Shown: positions 1 through 7,784 of the stretch, one piece after another
Layout of the letters: the number at the start of each line of letters is the position of its first letter
Numbering within the stretch: the stretch's first letter is position 1
Source: JAWPMT01 sp964653795
Lineage (GTDB): Bacteria > Bacteroidota > Bacteroidia > Cytophagales > Cyclobacteriaceae
Direction of reading: 5' to 3'
Length of the DNA stretch: 37,412 nt
Assembly: GCA_964653795.1 (NCBI GenBank)
Contig: CAZZHO010000020.1
Location: 1-37,412 of the forward strand
The notes under the pieces: model-generated
Told to the model about the DNA's origin: nothing
The model's input: the letters and a program-made list of their open reading frames with translations, nothing else
Databases searched by the model: none
Made by a program: the position numbers and the translations under genes

Positions 1-69
1 GGAGGGCAAAAATAGATGTATAATTTCTAATTAAGAAGGTAAAAGAAAAAAAGTATTGTCTTTATATCC

Positions 70-1059
70 TTAGAGGGTTTTTACCATCTCTTGAAGCTCT
101 TCTGTAGTTAGACGTGGACCATACTGCCCAACAACCTTTGATGAAGTCATACTGGCTAACTTTCCCGCTGTGGCATAATCATAGCCATTGGTAATGGCAT
201 ACAAAAACGCACCAGAAAACATATCGCCTGCCCCGGTCGTATCTACGGCATCAATCTTATATGGAGCTATATCAATGAACTTCTCTCCATCCCAAATCAT
301 AGCCCCGTTTTCGCCTAAAGTAATTGCAAAATGTTTTGCCACTTTCTTCAATGCTTCCTTGGCTTCGTCTAAAGTATCTTTTCCAGTGTAAAGCATCGCC
401 TCCTCTTCGTTCGCAAACAAAAAATCCACTCCGTCACCGACTACCTCGATCATCGGATCCCTGAAATATTTCACCATGGCCGGATCAGAAAATGTCAAGC
501 TAGTTCTTACGCCGTTTTCCTCTGCGATTTTCTTTGCTTTCTTCATGGCTTCCTGTCCGGACTCACTGGAAATTAAGTAACCCTCGATGAAAAGGTATTC
601 AGCACTCTTTAGTGCCTCCTCTCTTAGCTGGTTCACAGAAAAGTTGGTCGTAATACCAAGAAACGTATTCATGGTCCTCTCAGCATTGGGAAGTACCATT
701 ACCAGACATTTGCCTGTAATGCCGTTTTCTAAATCTCCGTCGAAAAGATTACTATCAATTTCGTTTGCTTTAAGGTCTTCAATGAAAAAGTGTCCATCTT
801 CGTCCTTCGCAACTTTACATGAATAAAACGCGGACCCACCTAGCTGACTCAATGCTACAACAGAGTTTGCAGCAGACCCTCCTCCTTGTTTCTTGGTAAT
901 GAGGTTTCCAGCAGCTTTTATCAGCTCGTGCTGTCGCTCCTCATCTACAAGTGTGGTAAGACCTCTTTCTACTCCATGTTCCTGGAGGAATTTATCATCT
1001 ACTTTAATCTCATAGTCAACTATGGAGTTACCAATTGAGTAGACGTTATACTTTTTCAT
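70..1059 (-). CDS. PfkB-family adenosine kinase (ribokinase-like sugar/nucleoside kinase)
   Basis: 329-residue cytoplasmic kinase of the PfkB/ribokinase superfamily. The N-terminal substrate motif reads QGGGSAANSV (about residues 58-67). The C-terminal ATP/anion-hole signature is DTTGAGDMFSGAFL (273-286), where D279 is the expected catalytic base. The long N-terminal lid and overall length resemble the Bacteroidota proteins annotated as adenosine kinase (ATP + adenosine to AMP + ADP), a purine-salvage role. Substrate choice within PfkB is hard to call from sequence, so another nucleoside or sugar kinase is possible. It starts at an ATG and is last in the minus-strand series. A 92-bp gap, holding a 27-bp interrupted inverted repeat, separates it from the upstream phosphodiesterase gene, so it may have its own promoter. 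I see no clear terminator in the 69 bases left downstream. Confidence 0.85.
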   Translation of the reverse strand: MKKYNVYSIGNSIVDYEIKVDDKFLQEHGVERGLTTLVDEERQHELIKAAGNLITKKQGGGSAANSVVALSQLGGSAFYSCKVAKDEDGHFFIEDLKANEIDSNLFDGDLENGITGKCLVMVLPNAERTMNTFLGITTNFSVNQLREEALKSAEYLFIEGYLISSESGQEAMKKAKKIAEENGVRTSLTFSDPAMVKYFRDPMIEVVGDGVDFLFANEEEAMLYTGKDTLDEAKEALKKVAKHFAITLGENGAMIWDGEKFIDIAPYKIDAVDTTGAGDMFSGAFLYAITNGYDYATAGKLASMTSSKVVGQYGPRLTTEELQEMVKTL

Positions 1060-1083
1060 TTGTGTGATTTATTATGAAGTTAC

Positions 1084-1110
1084 CTCACAGAATTACGCTA
1101 ATTCACTGAG
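1084..1110. promoter_or_regulatory. 27-bp interrupted inverted repeat upstream of the adenosine kinase gene
   Basis: The arms are CTCA plus GAATTA on one side and TAATTC plus TGAG on the other. They are separated by a 3-base centre (CGC), with two unpaired positions (CA/AC) inside each arm. It lies 25-51 bp upstream of the kinase start, on the strand that would be its 5' leader or promoter. There is no T-tract, so it does not look like an intrinsic terminator. It could be an operator or an mRNA stem. No function is shown by the sequence. Confidence 0.35.
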
Positions 1111-1151
1111 CACTTTTTACAATATCCGGCCGCGAAGATAGTCCGATCGAT

Positions 1152-2078
1152 CTAAAGGGCAAGTTGTTGTGCTATGTCTGGATAATCGGTGATAATCCCA
1201 TCCACACCCCAATCAATTAATTTCTGCATCTCTGCTAATTCATTGATAGTCCAAGGAATTACCTTTATTCCCTCTTTTTGAATATCTGTAATAATCTGAG
1301 GTGTGAGTAGCTCATAGTAGCAACTATATACATCGGGATTGAATCCAAGTTCTTCTACGTTATCCTCCCAACTATTGCTGTTTTCTATTAACTGAGATAA
1401 CTCGACATCTGGGTAATTTTCTTTGAAATATCGGAGAATGCGGAAGTCGAAGGACTGAATGGTTACCCTATTCCAGTCAACTTTGCCGTCTATTTGCTCG
1501 AAGACCATTTTACTGAACTCTTCTGGATTGGGGTGATAAACGCCATCTGTTTCTTCACTGCTTTTCAACTCAATGTTATATCTAACATCACCAAGGTTAT
1601 TTAGCCTGATGTAAGGCTCAGTTCTGGCAAATACATCCCTCAAAAGAGGCTTTACAATTTTCACTTTCCCCTGGGACGGGAATCGTACATGCATGAGGCT
1701 CCCGCAATCAAATTGCCTAACCTCCTCATATGTCATCTCGTAGATATTTAACTTCTTAGCCTCCTCTTCACCTATCATATTGCGCTCGGAATCCAAGCAT
1801 ATCTCATTGGACATAAATGGTTCATGACTCACAATAACAAGACCATCCTTTGTGATGCACAGGTCCATCTCCAACGTGCTGACACCAAGATCCAATGCTT
1901 TGATGAAACCTCTTATGGAGTTTTCTGGCAAAATACCTCTTGCTCCACGATGGCCTTGAATATCAATTTTCCTGTCAGTCCTTATAACAGCTTTTTTCTC
2001 TTCTGAGGTATCATTTGAAGGAGACTGACATGACATTGCCAAACCAATTAACAGTAAAAGAATCAATCTATAGATCAT
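1152..2078 (-). CDS. Glycerophosphodiester phosphodiesterase, lipoprotein (GDPD family)
   Basis: Hydrolyses glycerophosphodiesters (deacylated phospholipids) to glycerol-3-phosphate and an alcohol. Counting from the ATG at 2078, the signal peptide ends at the lipobox residue Cys17 (LAMSC), so it should be a membrane-anchored periplasmic enzyme. The residues after the Cys (QSPSND) do not look like a surface-export signal. The GDPD core begins HRGARGILPENS (43-54), with the expected catalytic His43, the acidic metal ligands in TLEMDLCITKDG (E70, D72) and a second His in SHEP (85). The C-terminal end carries the family's WTIN...WGVDGIITDYPD signature. Its ATG shares one base with the stop of the upstream metallophosphoesterase (TGATG), implying translational coupling. 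A TTG one codon upstream could extend it by one residue. The product could feed GlpD, encoded further upstream. Confidence 0.88.
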   Translation of the reverse strand: MIYRLILLLLIGLAMSCQSPSNDTSEEKKAVIRTDRKIDIQGHRGARGILPENSIRGFIKALDLGVSTLEMDLCITKDGLVIVSHEPFMSNEICLDSERNMIGEEEAKKLNIYEMTYEEVRQFDCGSLMHVRFPSQGKVKIVKPLLRDVFARTEPYIRLNNLGDVRYNIELKSSEETDGVYHPNPEEFSKMVFEQIDGKVDWNRVTIQSFDFRILRYFKENYPDVELSQLIENSNSWEDNVEELGFNPDVYSCYYELLTPQIITDIQKEGIKVIPWTINELAEMQKLIDWGVDGIITDYPDIAQQLAL

Positions 2079-3136
2079 CAACTCAGGAATTTGATTCTTG
2101 TAAATATATATTCCAAGGATTCCTCGTTGATAACCATACGATAAAAATCGGACCCATCAAGCCGCTCTGGAACATAACCTGTTTGTTTTAGGTACTTCTT
2201 CGAAATGTTTTTATCAAACCAGTGAACCAACCTTATCTTTTCTCCTTCTACCTCCAGACAAGTCATACCTCGCTTGCCAATGACTGTTCCAGAATTAAAT
2301 AAGCAAGGCACTAAATAGGCGCTGTTGTACACGTAATGCTGATAGTTATGATCCTGATTGTCCCGAAAGTGCTTTTGGAGTTCTTTTTTATATTCCTTGA
2401 TGTCAGCTGAAATGTCTTTTACCTTATGCTCTGAGTAGTCTCTGCAGAGCTGTTCGATCATAAATTTCAGGCGCTCAACCTTGTTCAAAGACTCAAATAA
2501 AGGCCTATGTGTATGACCGATAATACTCACAACTCTCCTCTTGCTGGAATAGTGGTAGAGCTTTTTCTCAAGTTTATACTGCTTAGTGCTACTATGAGAC
2601 ACGGAATAGTTTTTGATGCCCAGAGGCTTCCCAAAGTATTTGAGTGTAAACCCGACAAGTTCATTATGCTTTTGATACTTCTTAGAGGCCTGATGCCCAT
2701 GATATAGAAATAAGCTATTGTCTTGGAAATTGAGCTTATAACCTTCTGTTAGGAAGTAATCATATGGCTTTTTGTCCATTCCCATCAGATCCAAGTCATG
2801 GTTCCCGATGGTCTTGATCAACTTATCCTCAGATGCAAAGTGATCGAAAGCATTGAACACTTCAGGCCAAGCCTTCAAAATTTTATTGAAGGAGAATTTT
2901 TGGAGCTCTTCGACATCTCCGTTTAATAGCAGTGAAAAAGCATTGTTAATGTAGTATTTGGAAAGGGCTTGCTGAAACAACTCGGCATTTCGCTTGAAAT
3001 CATCAGATGAGGATCCATCTCCCATATGGAGGTCGCTGAAAATGACCCACTTGCTGCGATTATCTAAAGTCTGACTCGGGCTCGTTTCATAGAGCTTATC
3101 CAGATTTTTATAAACAACCTTATTGTTGATTTTCAT
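2078..3136 (-). CDS. Calcineurin-like metallophosphoesterase
   Basis: 352-residue soluble protein with the full calcineurin-type dimetal site: SDLHMGDG (D35, H37), NGDVEE (D74), GNHD (111-114), a YHGH stretch (145-148) and GHTH (207-210). No signal peptide or membrane segment is visible, so it is probably cytoplasmic. The order of motifs resembles the broad group that includes UDP-2,3-diacylglucosamine hydrolases, but the substrate cannot be assigned. A central basic/acidic helical insert follows the GHTH motif. I chose the ATG at 3136, preceded by GGAG very close by. An in-frame TTG at 3157 would add seven residues. It is translationally coupled to the GDPD gene, suggesting a joint role with phosphodiesters or phosphomonoesters. 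That link is inference. Confidence 0.8.
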   Translation of the reverse strand: MKINNKVVYKNLDKLYETSPSQTLDNRSKWVIFSDLHMGDGSSSDDFKRNAELFQQALSKYYINNAFSLLLNGDVEELQKFSFNKILKAWPEVFNAFDHFASEDKLIKTIGNHDLDLMGMDKKPYDYFLTEGYKLNFQDNSLFLYHGHQASKKYQKHNELVGFTLKYFGKPLGIKNYSVSHSSTKQYKLEKKLYHYSSKRRVVSIIGHTHRPLFESLNKVERLKFMIEQLCRDYSEHKVKDISADIKEYKKELQKHFRDNQDHNYQHYVYNSAYLVPCLFNSGTVIGKRGMTCLEVEGEKIRLVHWFDKNISKKYLKQTGYVPERLDGSDFYRMVINEESLEYIFTRIKFLS

Positions 3137-3250
3137 TACTCCACTGGAAACATCCAAAGGTGAGCGATTTTTTTAATCTGGCGAATCCAACAGCATCAAA
3201 AACTGTAAATACCAACAATTTTAATTACTGATTAACGCTGATTTAACAAT

Positions 3251-4138
3251 TCATTCCCAAAGTTTCCAAATATCCGCACTGCTGTATTTCGGGGTTGCTC
3301 CTGGTTGAGTCGCGACATAGGCTCCTGTAGCGATAGCTAATTTTAATGCTCTTGCTGGGCCCTTACGAAGTTCACTTAGAAATGCACCGAGAAAAGAGTC
3401 TCCTGCTCCTACGGTATTCACTACTTCTATCTTGATAGACTTCTCAGTTATTATCTCCGATCCCTGGAGGACAGTTGCTCCTTCGGAGCCTTTTGTAAGT
3501 ATTATTGTTTCAAGGTTGCGGTATTCTTCTTTCAGCCTTTTCAACAAATCCGATTCATCTTGATCAGAATAGGAGCCCCACTGACATAAAAGCTGGAATT
3601 CGTCCTCGTTAATCTTCAGGATGTGAGCATCCCCCAGCAGGTCCTTAATCAGCGCTTTTGAGTAATACGGAGCTCTTAAATTCATATCAAAAACCACTTT
3701 TGAAGATGGGTATTTTGATTTTAAGCTTTTGAGCGCCTCCAAGTTATTGTCACCCCGGCAGGCCAGACTCCCATGTACAATGAATCCCGGGGCATCATCT
3801 AGTGCAACATCACCTGAAATATGATCCCATGCAACATCTTCCACAATCTCATATTTAGGATCACTTTCATCCTGAATATCGATGGTTACAGTGCCAGTAG
3901 GATATTTATCAGATGTCTGGACATTATTGATTTCAACATTTCGTGAATTTAGAAAGGCCAGAAGCTCTTCACCTAAATCGTCTCTTCCGACGCAGCTCAA
4001 TACGGCACTTTTAACCCCATAATTTGCCAAATGCACTGCCACATTCATTGGTGCTCCACCAGGTTGTTTTCCTTGAGGAAACATATCATAAAGCACCTCA
4101 CCAAAGCAAAGGACACTCACTTTAGGTTGAATTTCCAT
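3251..4138 (-). CDS. Fructokinase (PfkB family)
   Basis: 295-residue PfkB kinase, a good match to bacterial fructokinases that phosphorylate fructose to fructose-6-phosphate. It shows the N-terminal CFGEVLYDMFP and QPGGAPMNVAVHLA blocks (11-38), the latter typical of fructokinases, and the C-terminal NTVGAGDSFLGAFL signature with D247 as the likely base. It is the last gene of the glpK-glpD-amylosucrase-glucosidase series, 9 bp after the glucosidase stop. This position makes sense if it captures fructose released from sucrose by the amylosucrase-like enzyme. The 112-bp stretch between this gene and the metallophosphoesterase start shows no clear terminator or promoter. Confidence 0.88.
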   Translation of the reverse strand: MEIQPKVSVLCFGEVLYDMFPQGKQPGGAPMNVAVHLANYGVKSAVLSCVGRDDLGEELLAFLNSRNVEINNVQTSDKYPTGTVTIDIQDESDPKYEIVEDVAWDHISGDVALDDAPGFIVHGSLACRGDNNLEALKSLKSKYPSSKVVFDMNLRAPYYSKALIKDLLGDAHILKINEDEFQLLCQWGSYSDQDESDLLKRLKEEYRNLETIILTKGSEGATVLQGSEIITEKSIKIEVVNTVGAGDSFLGAFLSELRKGPARALKLAIATGAYVATQPGATPKYSSADIWKLWE

Positions 4139-4147
4139 TATATCAGA

Positions 4148-5821
4148 TTACTTTACTTTAAAAATAATAGCCTCCCAAGGATTGAGGTTAACCTCTCCAG
4201 GAGTTTGTATTTCGCCTGTCCCCCGGTAATTTGATACAATCCTCAGCAGATTGTCATTACCATAGTCCCTATCTAGCTTGTATTGTAGTGTATCGGACGA
4301 AAAATTCAGAAGAACTAGTAAAGTGTATTCTTCATCCCTTCTGTAATAGGCAAAAACCTTTGGGTCTTCCATATTGAAAACATCAAATGAACCATAAACC
4401 AGCACTGGGTATTTTTTCCTAAGCTCGATCATTTTTCGATAGAAATTGAGAATGGAAGTCGGATCATTTTCTTGTGATTCAACGTTGACATCCACGAAGT
4501 TAGGATTCACTTTAATCCATGGTAGTCCTTCACTAAATCCTGCATTGTCCGTACCAGACCATTGCACTGGAGTACGCGCATTGTCTCTTCCTTGCCAATG
4601 CACCGCTAAAAGTAATTTGCTCTTTTCTTCAGAGGAGAGGTCTTTATTCTTTACTAGGTTGAGCGTCTCTATATCTCTGTAATCATCAAAGGAATCAAAC
4701 GCTACATTACTCATACCAATCTCATCCCCTTGATAAACATAGGGAGTTCCACGCATTGATAGCAGCATCAAGGCCATCAATTTGGCGGCCTCCTGATGAA
4801 ATTCATCATCATTTGCGAACCTAGAGACTAATCGAGGAAAGTCATGATTGCCTAAAAAAATACTATTCCACCCACTATCCCCAAGCCTTTGGTCCCAATC
4901 TGAGAAAACCCTTTTGAACTTTACAAAATCTACTGGAACAGGATCAAACTTTCCACCCGGTCCGTGATCAATGAACATATGATCAAAATGGAAGACCATA
5001 TTGAGCTCATTACGTGATTCATCGACGTAATCAAGACCATTTTCAAGTGTAATTCCAGGTCCTTCTCCAACGGTCATCATATCATATTTAGAGATAACCT
5101 CCTTATTCATCTCCTGCAGATACTCATGTATTCGTGGGCCGTTGGCATATAGATTCGCCACAGTTTCATTGAACTCATCATACGGTGAATCATCATAGTG
5201 CCGCTTTGAAATGAGAGAGATCACATCCATACGAAAGCCATCTATCCCTTTATCCAGCCAAAACCGCATTATATCATAGACTTCCGCCCGCACTTTGGGA
5301 TTGTCCCAGTTCAAATCTGGTTGCTTAGCTGTGAACAGTCTAAGAAAGTACTGACCTGTCTTCTCATCAAATTTCCAGGCGTCACCTCCGAAGAAAGATT
5401 GCCAGTTATTGGGCGGGCCACCTTCCTTACCGTCTTTCCAGATATAATAATCCCTTTTCGGGTCAGAAATAGAAGATCTTGATTCCTCAAACCACCGATG
5501 TTCATCTGAAGTATGATTGGCAACCAAATCCATAACCAGCTTCATACCGCGACTATGTACTCCAGCCAAAAGCATATCAAACTGCTCCATCGTACCAAAT
5601 TCCGGTTGAATGTTGCAATAGTCACTAACATCGTAACCATTGTCATCATTGGGAGAAGGATATACCGGGCACAACCAGATAATGGAAACTCCAAGGCTTT
5701 GGATATAGTCGAGTTTCTCGATGATACCACCAAGATCCCCAACTCCATCACCATTACTGTCTTTAAAACTTCGAGGGTATACCTGATATACTACTCCCTC
5801 TTTCCACCAAGTTCTAGTCAT
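4148..5821 (-). CDS. GH13 alpha-glucosidase, oligo-1,6-glucosidase type
   Basis: 557-residue cytoplasmic GH13 enzyme with no signal peptide, the usual length for oligo-1,6-glucosidases and alpha-glucosidases. The N-terminus carries the YQVYPRSFKDSNGDGVGDL block with its calcium-type Asp loop (D21-D29). Catalytic residues are D199 (nucleophile, in GFRMDV), E253 (acid/base, in VGEG) and D327 (FLGNHD). The residue after the nucleophile is Val200. In this family Val favours alpha-1,6 linkages (isomaltose, panose) and sucrose-type substrates, while Thr or Ala favours maltose. It follows the amylosucrase-like gene by 4 bp and precedes fructokinase by 9 bp. It would release glucose from imported glucosides inside the cell. 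A role on glucosylglycerol or sucrose is also possible given the neighbours. Confidence 0.9.
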   Translation of the reverse strand: MTRTWWKEGVVYQVYPRSFKDSNGDGVGDLGGIIEKLDYIQSLGVSIIWLCPVYPSPNDDNGYDVSDYCNIQPEFGTMEQFDMLLAGVHSRGMKLVMDLVANHTSDEHRWFEESRSSISDPKRDYYIWKDGKEGGPPNNWQSFFGGDAWKFDEKTGQYFLRLFTAKQPDLNWDNPKVRAEVYDIMRFWLDKGIDGFRMDVISLISKRHYDDSPYDEFNETVANLYANGPRIHEYLQEMNKEVISKYDMMTVGEGPGITLENGLDYVDESRNELNMVFHFDHMFIDHGPGGKFDPVPVDFVKFKRVFSDWDQRLGDSGWNSIFLGNHDFPRLVSRFANDDEFHQEAAKLMALMLLSMRGTPYVYQGDEIGMSNVAFDSFDDYRDIETLNLVKNKDLSSEEKSKLLLAVHWQGRDNARTPVQWSGTDNAGFSEGLPWIKVNPNFVDVNVESQENDPTSILNFYRKMIELRKKYPVLVYGSFDVFNMEDPKVFAYYRRDEEYTLLVLLNFSSDTLQYKLDRDYGNDNLLRIVSNYRGTGEIQTPGEVNLNPWEAIIFKVK

Positions 5822-5825
5822 TTCT

Positions 5826-7772
5826 TTATAAAATAGATCGTTGCTCTAACCAATGAAATTGAAAAGGCAAAAGCTTTATTTGGTTATAAGGTTGGTCGAC
5901 GTATAGGCCTGTGGCCATATCAATCAGCCCTTCAGCGATATTTAAACCTTCTCTCTTTAAATGATCGACAGAAAACCACTCTTCCTGGTCATTGAGATTA
6001 AAAACACAAATAACTTTCTGATGATCACGATATCGACCAAAGGCAAGGACATGTTCATTTCCAACATCCACCAAATAGGTATTATTATGATCGGCGAAGA
6101 CTCCTGCGTTCTTTCGTATATCGACCAGCTCTTTGATTGAATTGAAGATAGAGTGCTCCACTGTTCCCTCGACATGTCGTAACTCAGTTTGATCCCAGTT
6201 CATGGAGGGGCGATGTACCCATCGATTATCGCCTTTCTTTTCAGGGTTCTCCGTGTAGGAATAATCGTTGAGCATTCCAATTTCATCACCCATATATAGC
6301 ATAGGAATACCGCCATAGGACAGAATAATCGCATGCATCATCTGAATTCTCTTTACCGCAAGCTGAATCCATCCATTATCTCTTGATTCGATAGCTTTTT
6401 CCAACCCTGCTAGCGAAGCTAAGGTTCCTGAAATGCGAGCGTCACCAGTCACCGGATCTTCCATAAAAGGGAGGCCTTTACTAACGGACCAATCAATCTT
6501 TGATGTTAGGTAATCAATGATGAACCTACGGTGCGTATTGCCATCATAGCCTGCCCACCTCGCATGTTCATCTTCATAGCCTAACCCTATATCGTCATGA
6601 CATCTCAAATAGGTAATCCAGGAGGTTCCTAGTGGCTTGGAAGGGATATTTTCTAATGAAACTTTAAGCAGTCTATTGTTCTTAGTGGTAACAGACTCCC
6701 ACAGAAGTGTCATTAAAGTGGCATTGTACGCCAAGTCGCATTCGTTGCTAACGGTGGTTGATTGTCCAAAGTACTTTATGATCTCTTCCGGGGCGACAAT
6801 TGCCTCCGCCAAGAAAATAGTTCCAGGCCTTGCAATTTGGATACAAGCTTTGAATGTCTGAATAAGCAAATGTGCATGTGGAAGATTTTGACTATCAGTT
6901 CCCAATTGCTTCCACATAAAAGCCAATGCATCCATTCTCAAAATATCAGCTCCCTGATTAGCCAAAAACAGAAGGTTCTCGAGCATCGCATTGAAAACAG
7001 CTGGATTGGTATAATTGAGATCCCACTGATAAGAATTGAATACTGTCATCACCCAACTCTGGGTCTCTTCTACCCAAGTAAAATTGCCTGGAGAAGTATC
7101 CGGAAATACTTGTGGAAGGGATTGTTCGTATTGGTCCGGTAAGGTTCTATCCTCGAAGAAATAATAGAAATCCTGATAATTTGAATTGCCCGATTTTGCC
7201 TCTTTAGCCCATTGATGATCATCGGCAGTATGATTGATAACCATGTCCATCATCATGAACATATCTTTCTTCCTTAACGCATCAGCTACTTTCTCCAACA
7301 TCTCCATGCTGCCAAAGCGTGGATCCACAGACTGGTAATCAGAGACCGCATAACCTCCATCATTTTCTCCAACGGGCATTTTCAATATTGGCATGATATG
7401 AATCAGGTTTACACCTAATTCCTGGAGATAATCGATTTTCTTCAGGAGTCCTTTGAGGTCCTTGTTGAAAAGGTCGACATATAACATCATTCCAACAATT
7501 TTCTCACTTAGGAACCACTGTGGGTTTGCCGACCTGTTTTCATCAATTTTCTGGAGATCTGAATTTCTCCGAATGTTTGTCGCAATGAGCACTTCGATCA
7601 AGCCTTCCAAATGCTGCCAAACGTCAGGCCTCAATGGGTAGAGCTTATGAAAATTTTGAAAAATGGTGTGAAAGCCCGCAGATAACCTCAGCTTAAAAGC
7701 TTCGTCAAGCTTTTTGTCACTGTGCTTCTCTAATACCTTTCTCAGTAAATTATGCGAGGACGGATCGTACAA
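5826..7772 (-). CDS. GH13_4 amylosucrase-like enzyme, TTG start
   Basis: 648 residues, no signal peptide. The length and order match amylosucrase, which splits sucrose and transfers glucose to an alpha-1,4-glucan, water or another acceptor, releasing fructose. After an N-terminal helical domain (about 1-90) comes the GH13 barrel: NDGGYAVSDYQSVDPRFGS (137-155), VINH (178-181), ILRMDAL with nucleophile D281, LAEAI with acid/base E323, and CHDD (His392, Asp393). H392/D393 fall at the same numbers as in the Neisseria enzyme as I recall it. The frame has a TAG two codons before the TTG at 7772 and no Met before residue 95, so TTG is the only start that gives a full-length enzyme. It begins 12 bp after the glpD stop. 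Sucrose hydrolase or transglucosylation to glycerol are alternatives. Fructokinase downstream supports sucrose as donor. Confidence 0.87.
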   Translation of the reverse strand: MYDPSSHNLLRKVLEKHSDKKLDEAFKLRLSAGFHTIFQNFHKLYPLRPDVWQHLEGLIEVLIATNIRRNSDLQKIDENRSANPQWFLSEKIVGMMLYVDLFNKDLKGLLKKIDYLQELGVNLIHIMPILKMPVGENDGGYAVSDYQSVDPRFGSMEMLEKVADALRKKDMFMMMDMVINHTADDHQWAKEAKSGNSNYQDFYYFFEDRTLPDQYEQSLPQVFPDTSPGNFTWVEETQSWVMTVFNSYQWDLNYTNPAVFNAMLENLLFLANQGADILRMDALAFMWKQLGTDSQNLPHAHLLIQTFKACIQIARPGTIFLAEAIVAPEEIIKYFGQSTTVSNECDLAYNATLMTLLWESVTTKNNRLLKVSLENIPSKPLGTSWITYLRCHDDIGLGYEDEHARWAGYDGNTHRRFIIDYLTSKIDWSVSKGLPFMEDPVTGDARISGTLASLAGLEKAIESRDNGWIQLAVKRIQMMHAIILSYGGIPMLYMGDEIGMLNDYSYTENPEKKGDNRWVHRPSMNWDQTELRHVEGTVEHSIFNSIKELVDIRKNAGVFADHNNTYLVDVGNEHVLAFGRYRDHQKVICVFNLNDQEEWFSVDHLKREGLNIAEGLIDMATGLYVDQPYNQIKLLPFQFHWLEQRSIL

Positions 7773-7784
7773 TTCCTATAGCTA

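Noticed and set aside
1060..1151. Possible Bacteroidota promoter (TTG and TAATTCTG) before the adenosine kinase gene
   Set aside because: The spacing (about 24 bases) and a mismatch in the -7 element make it unconvincing.
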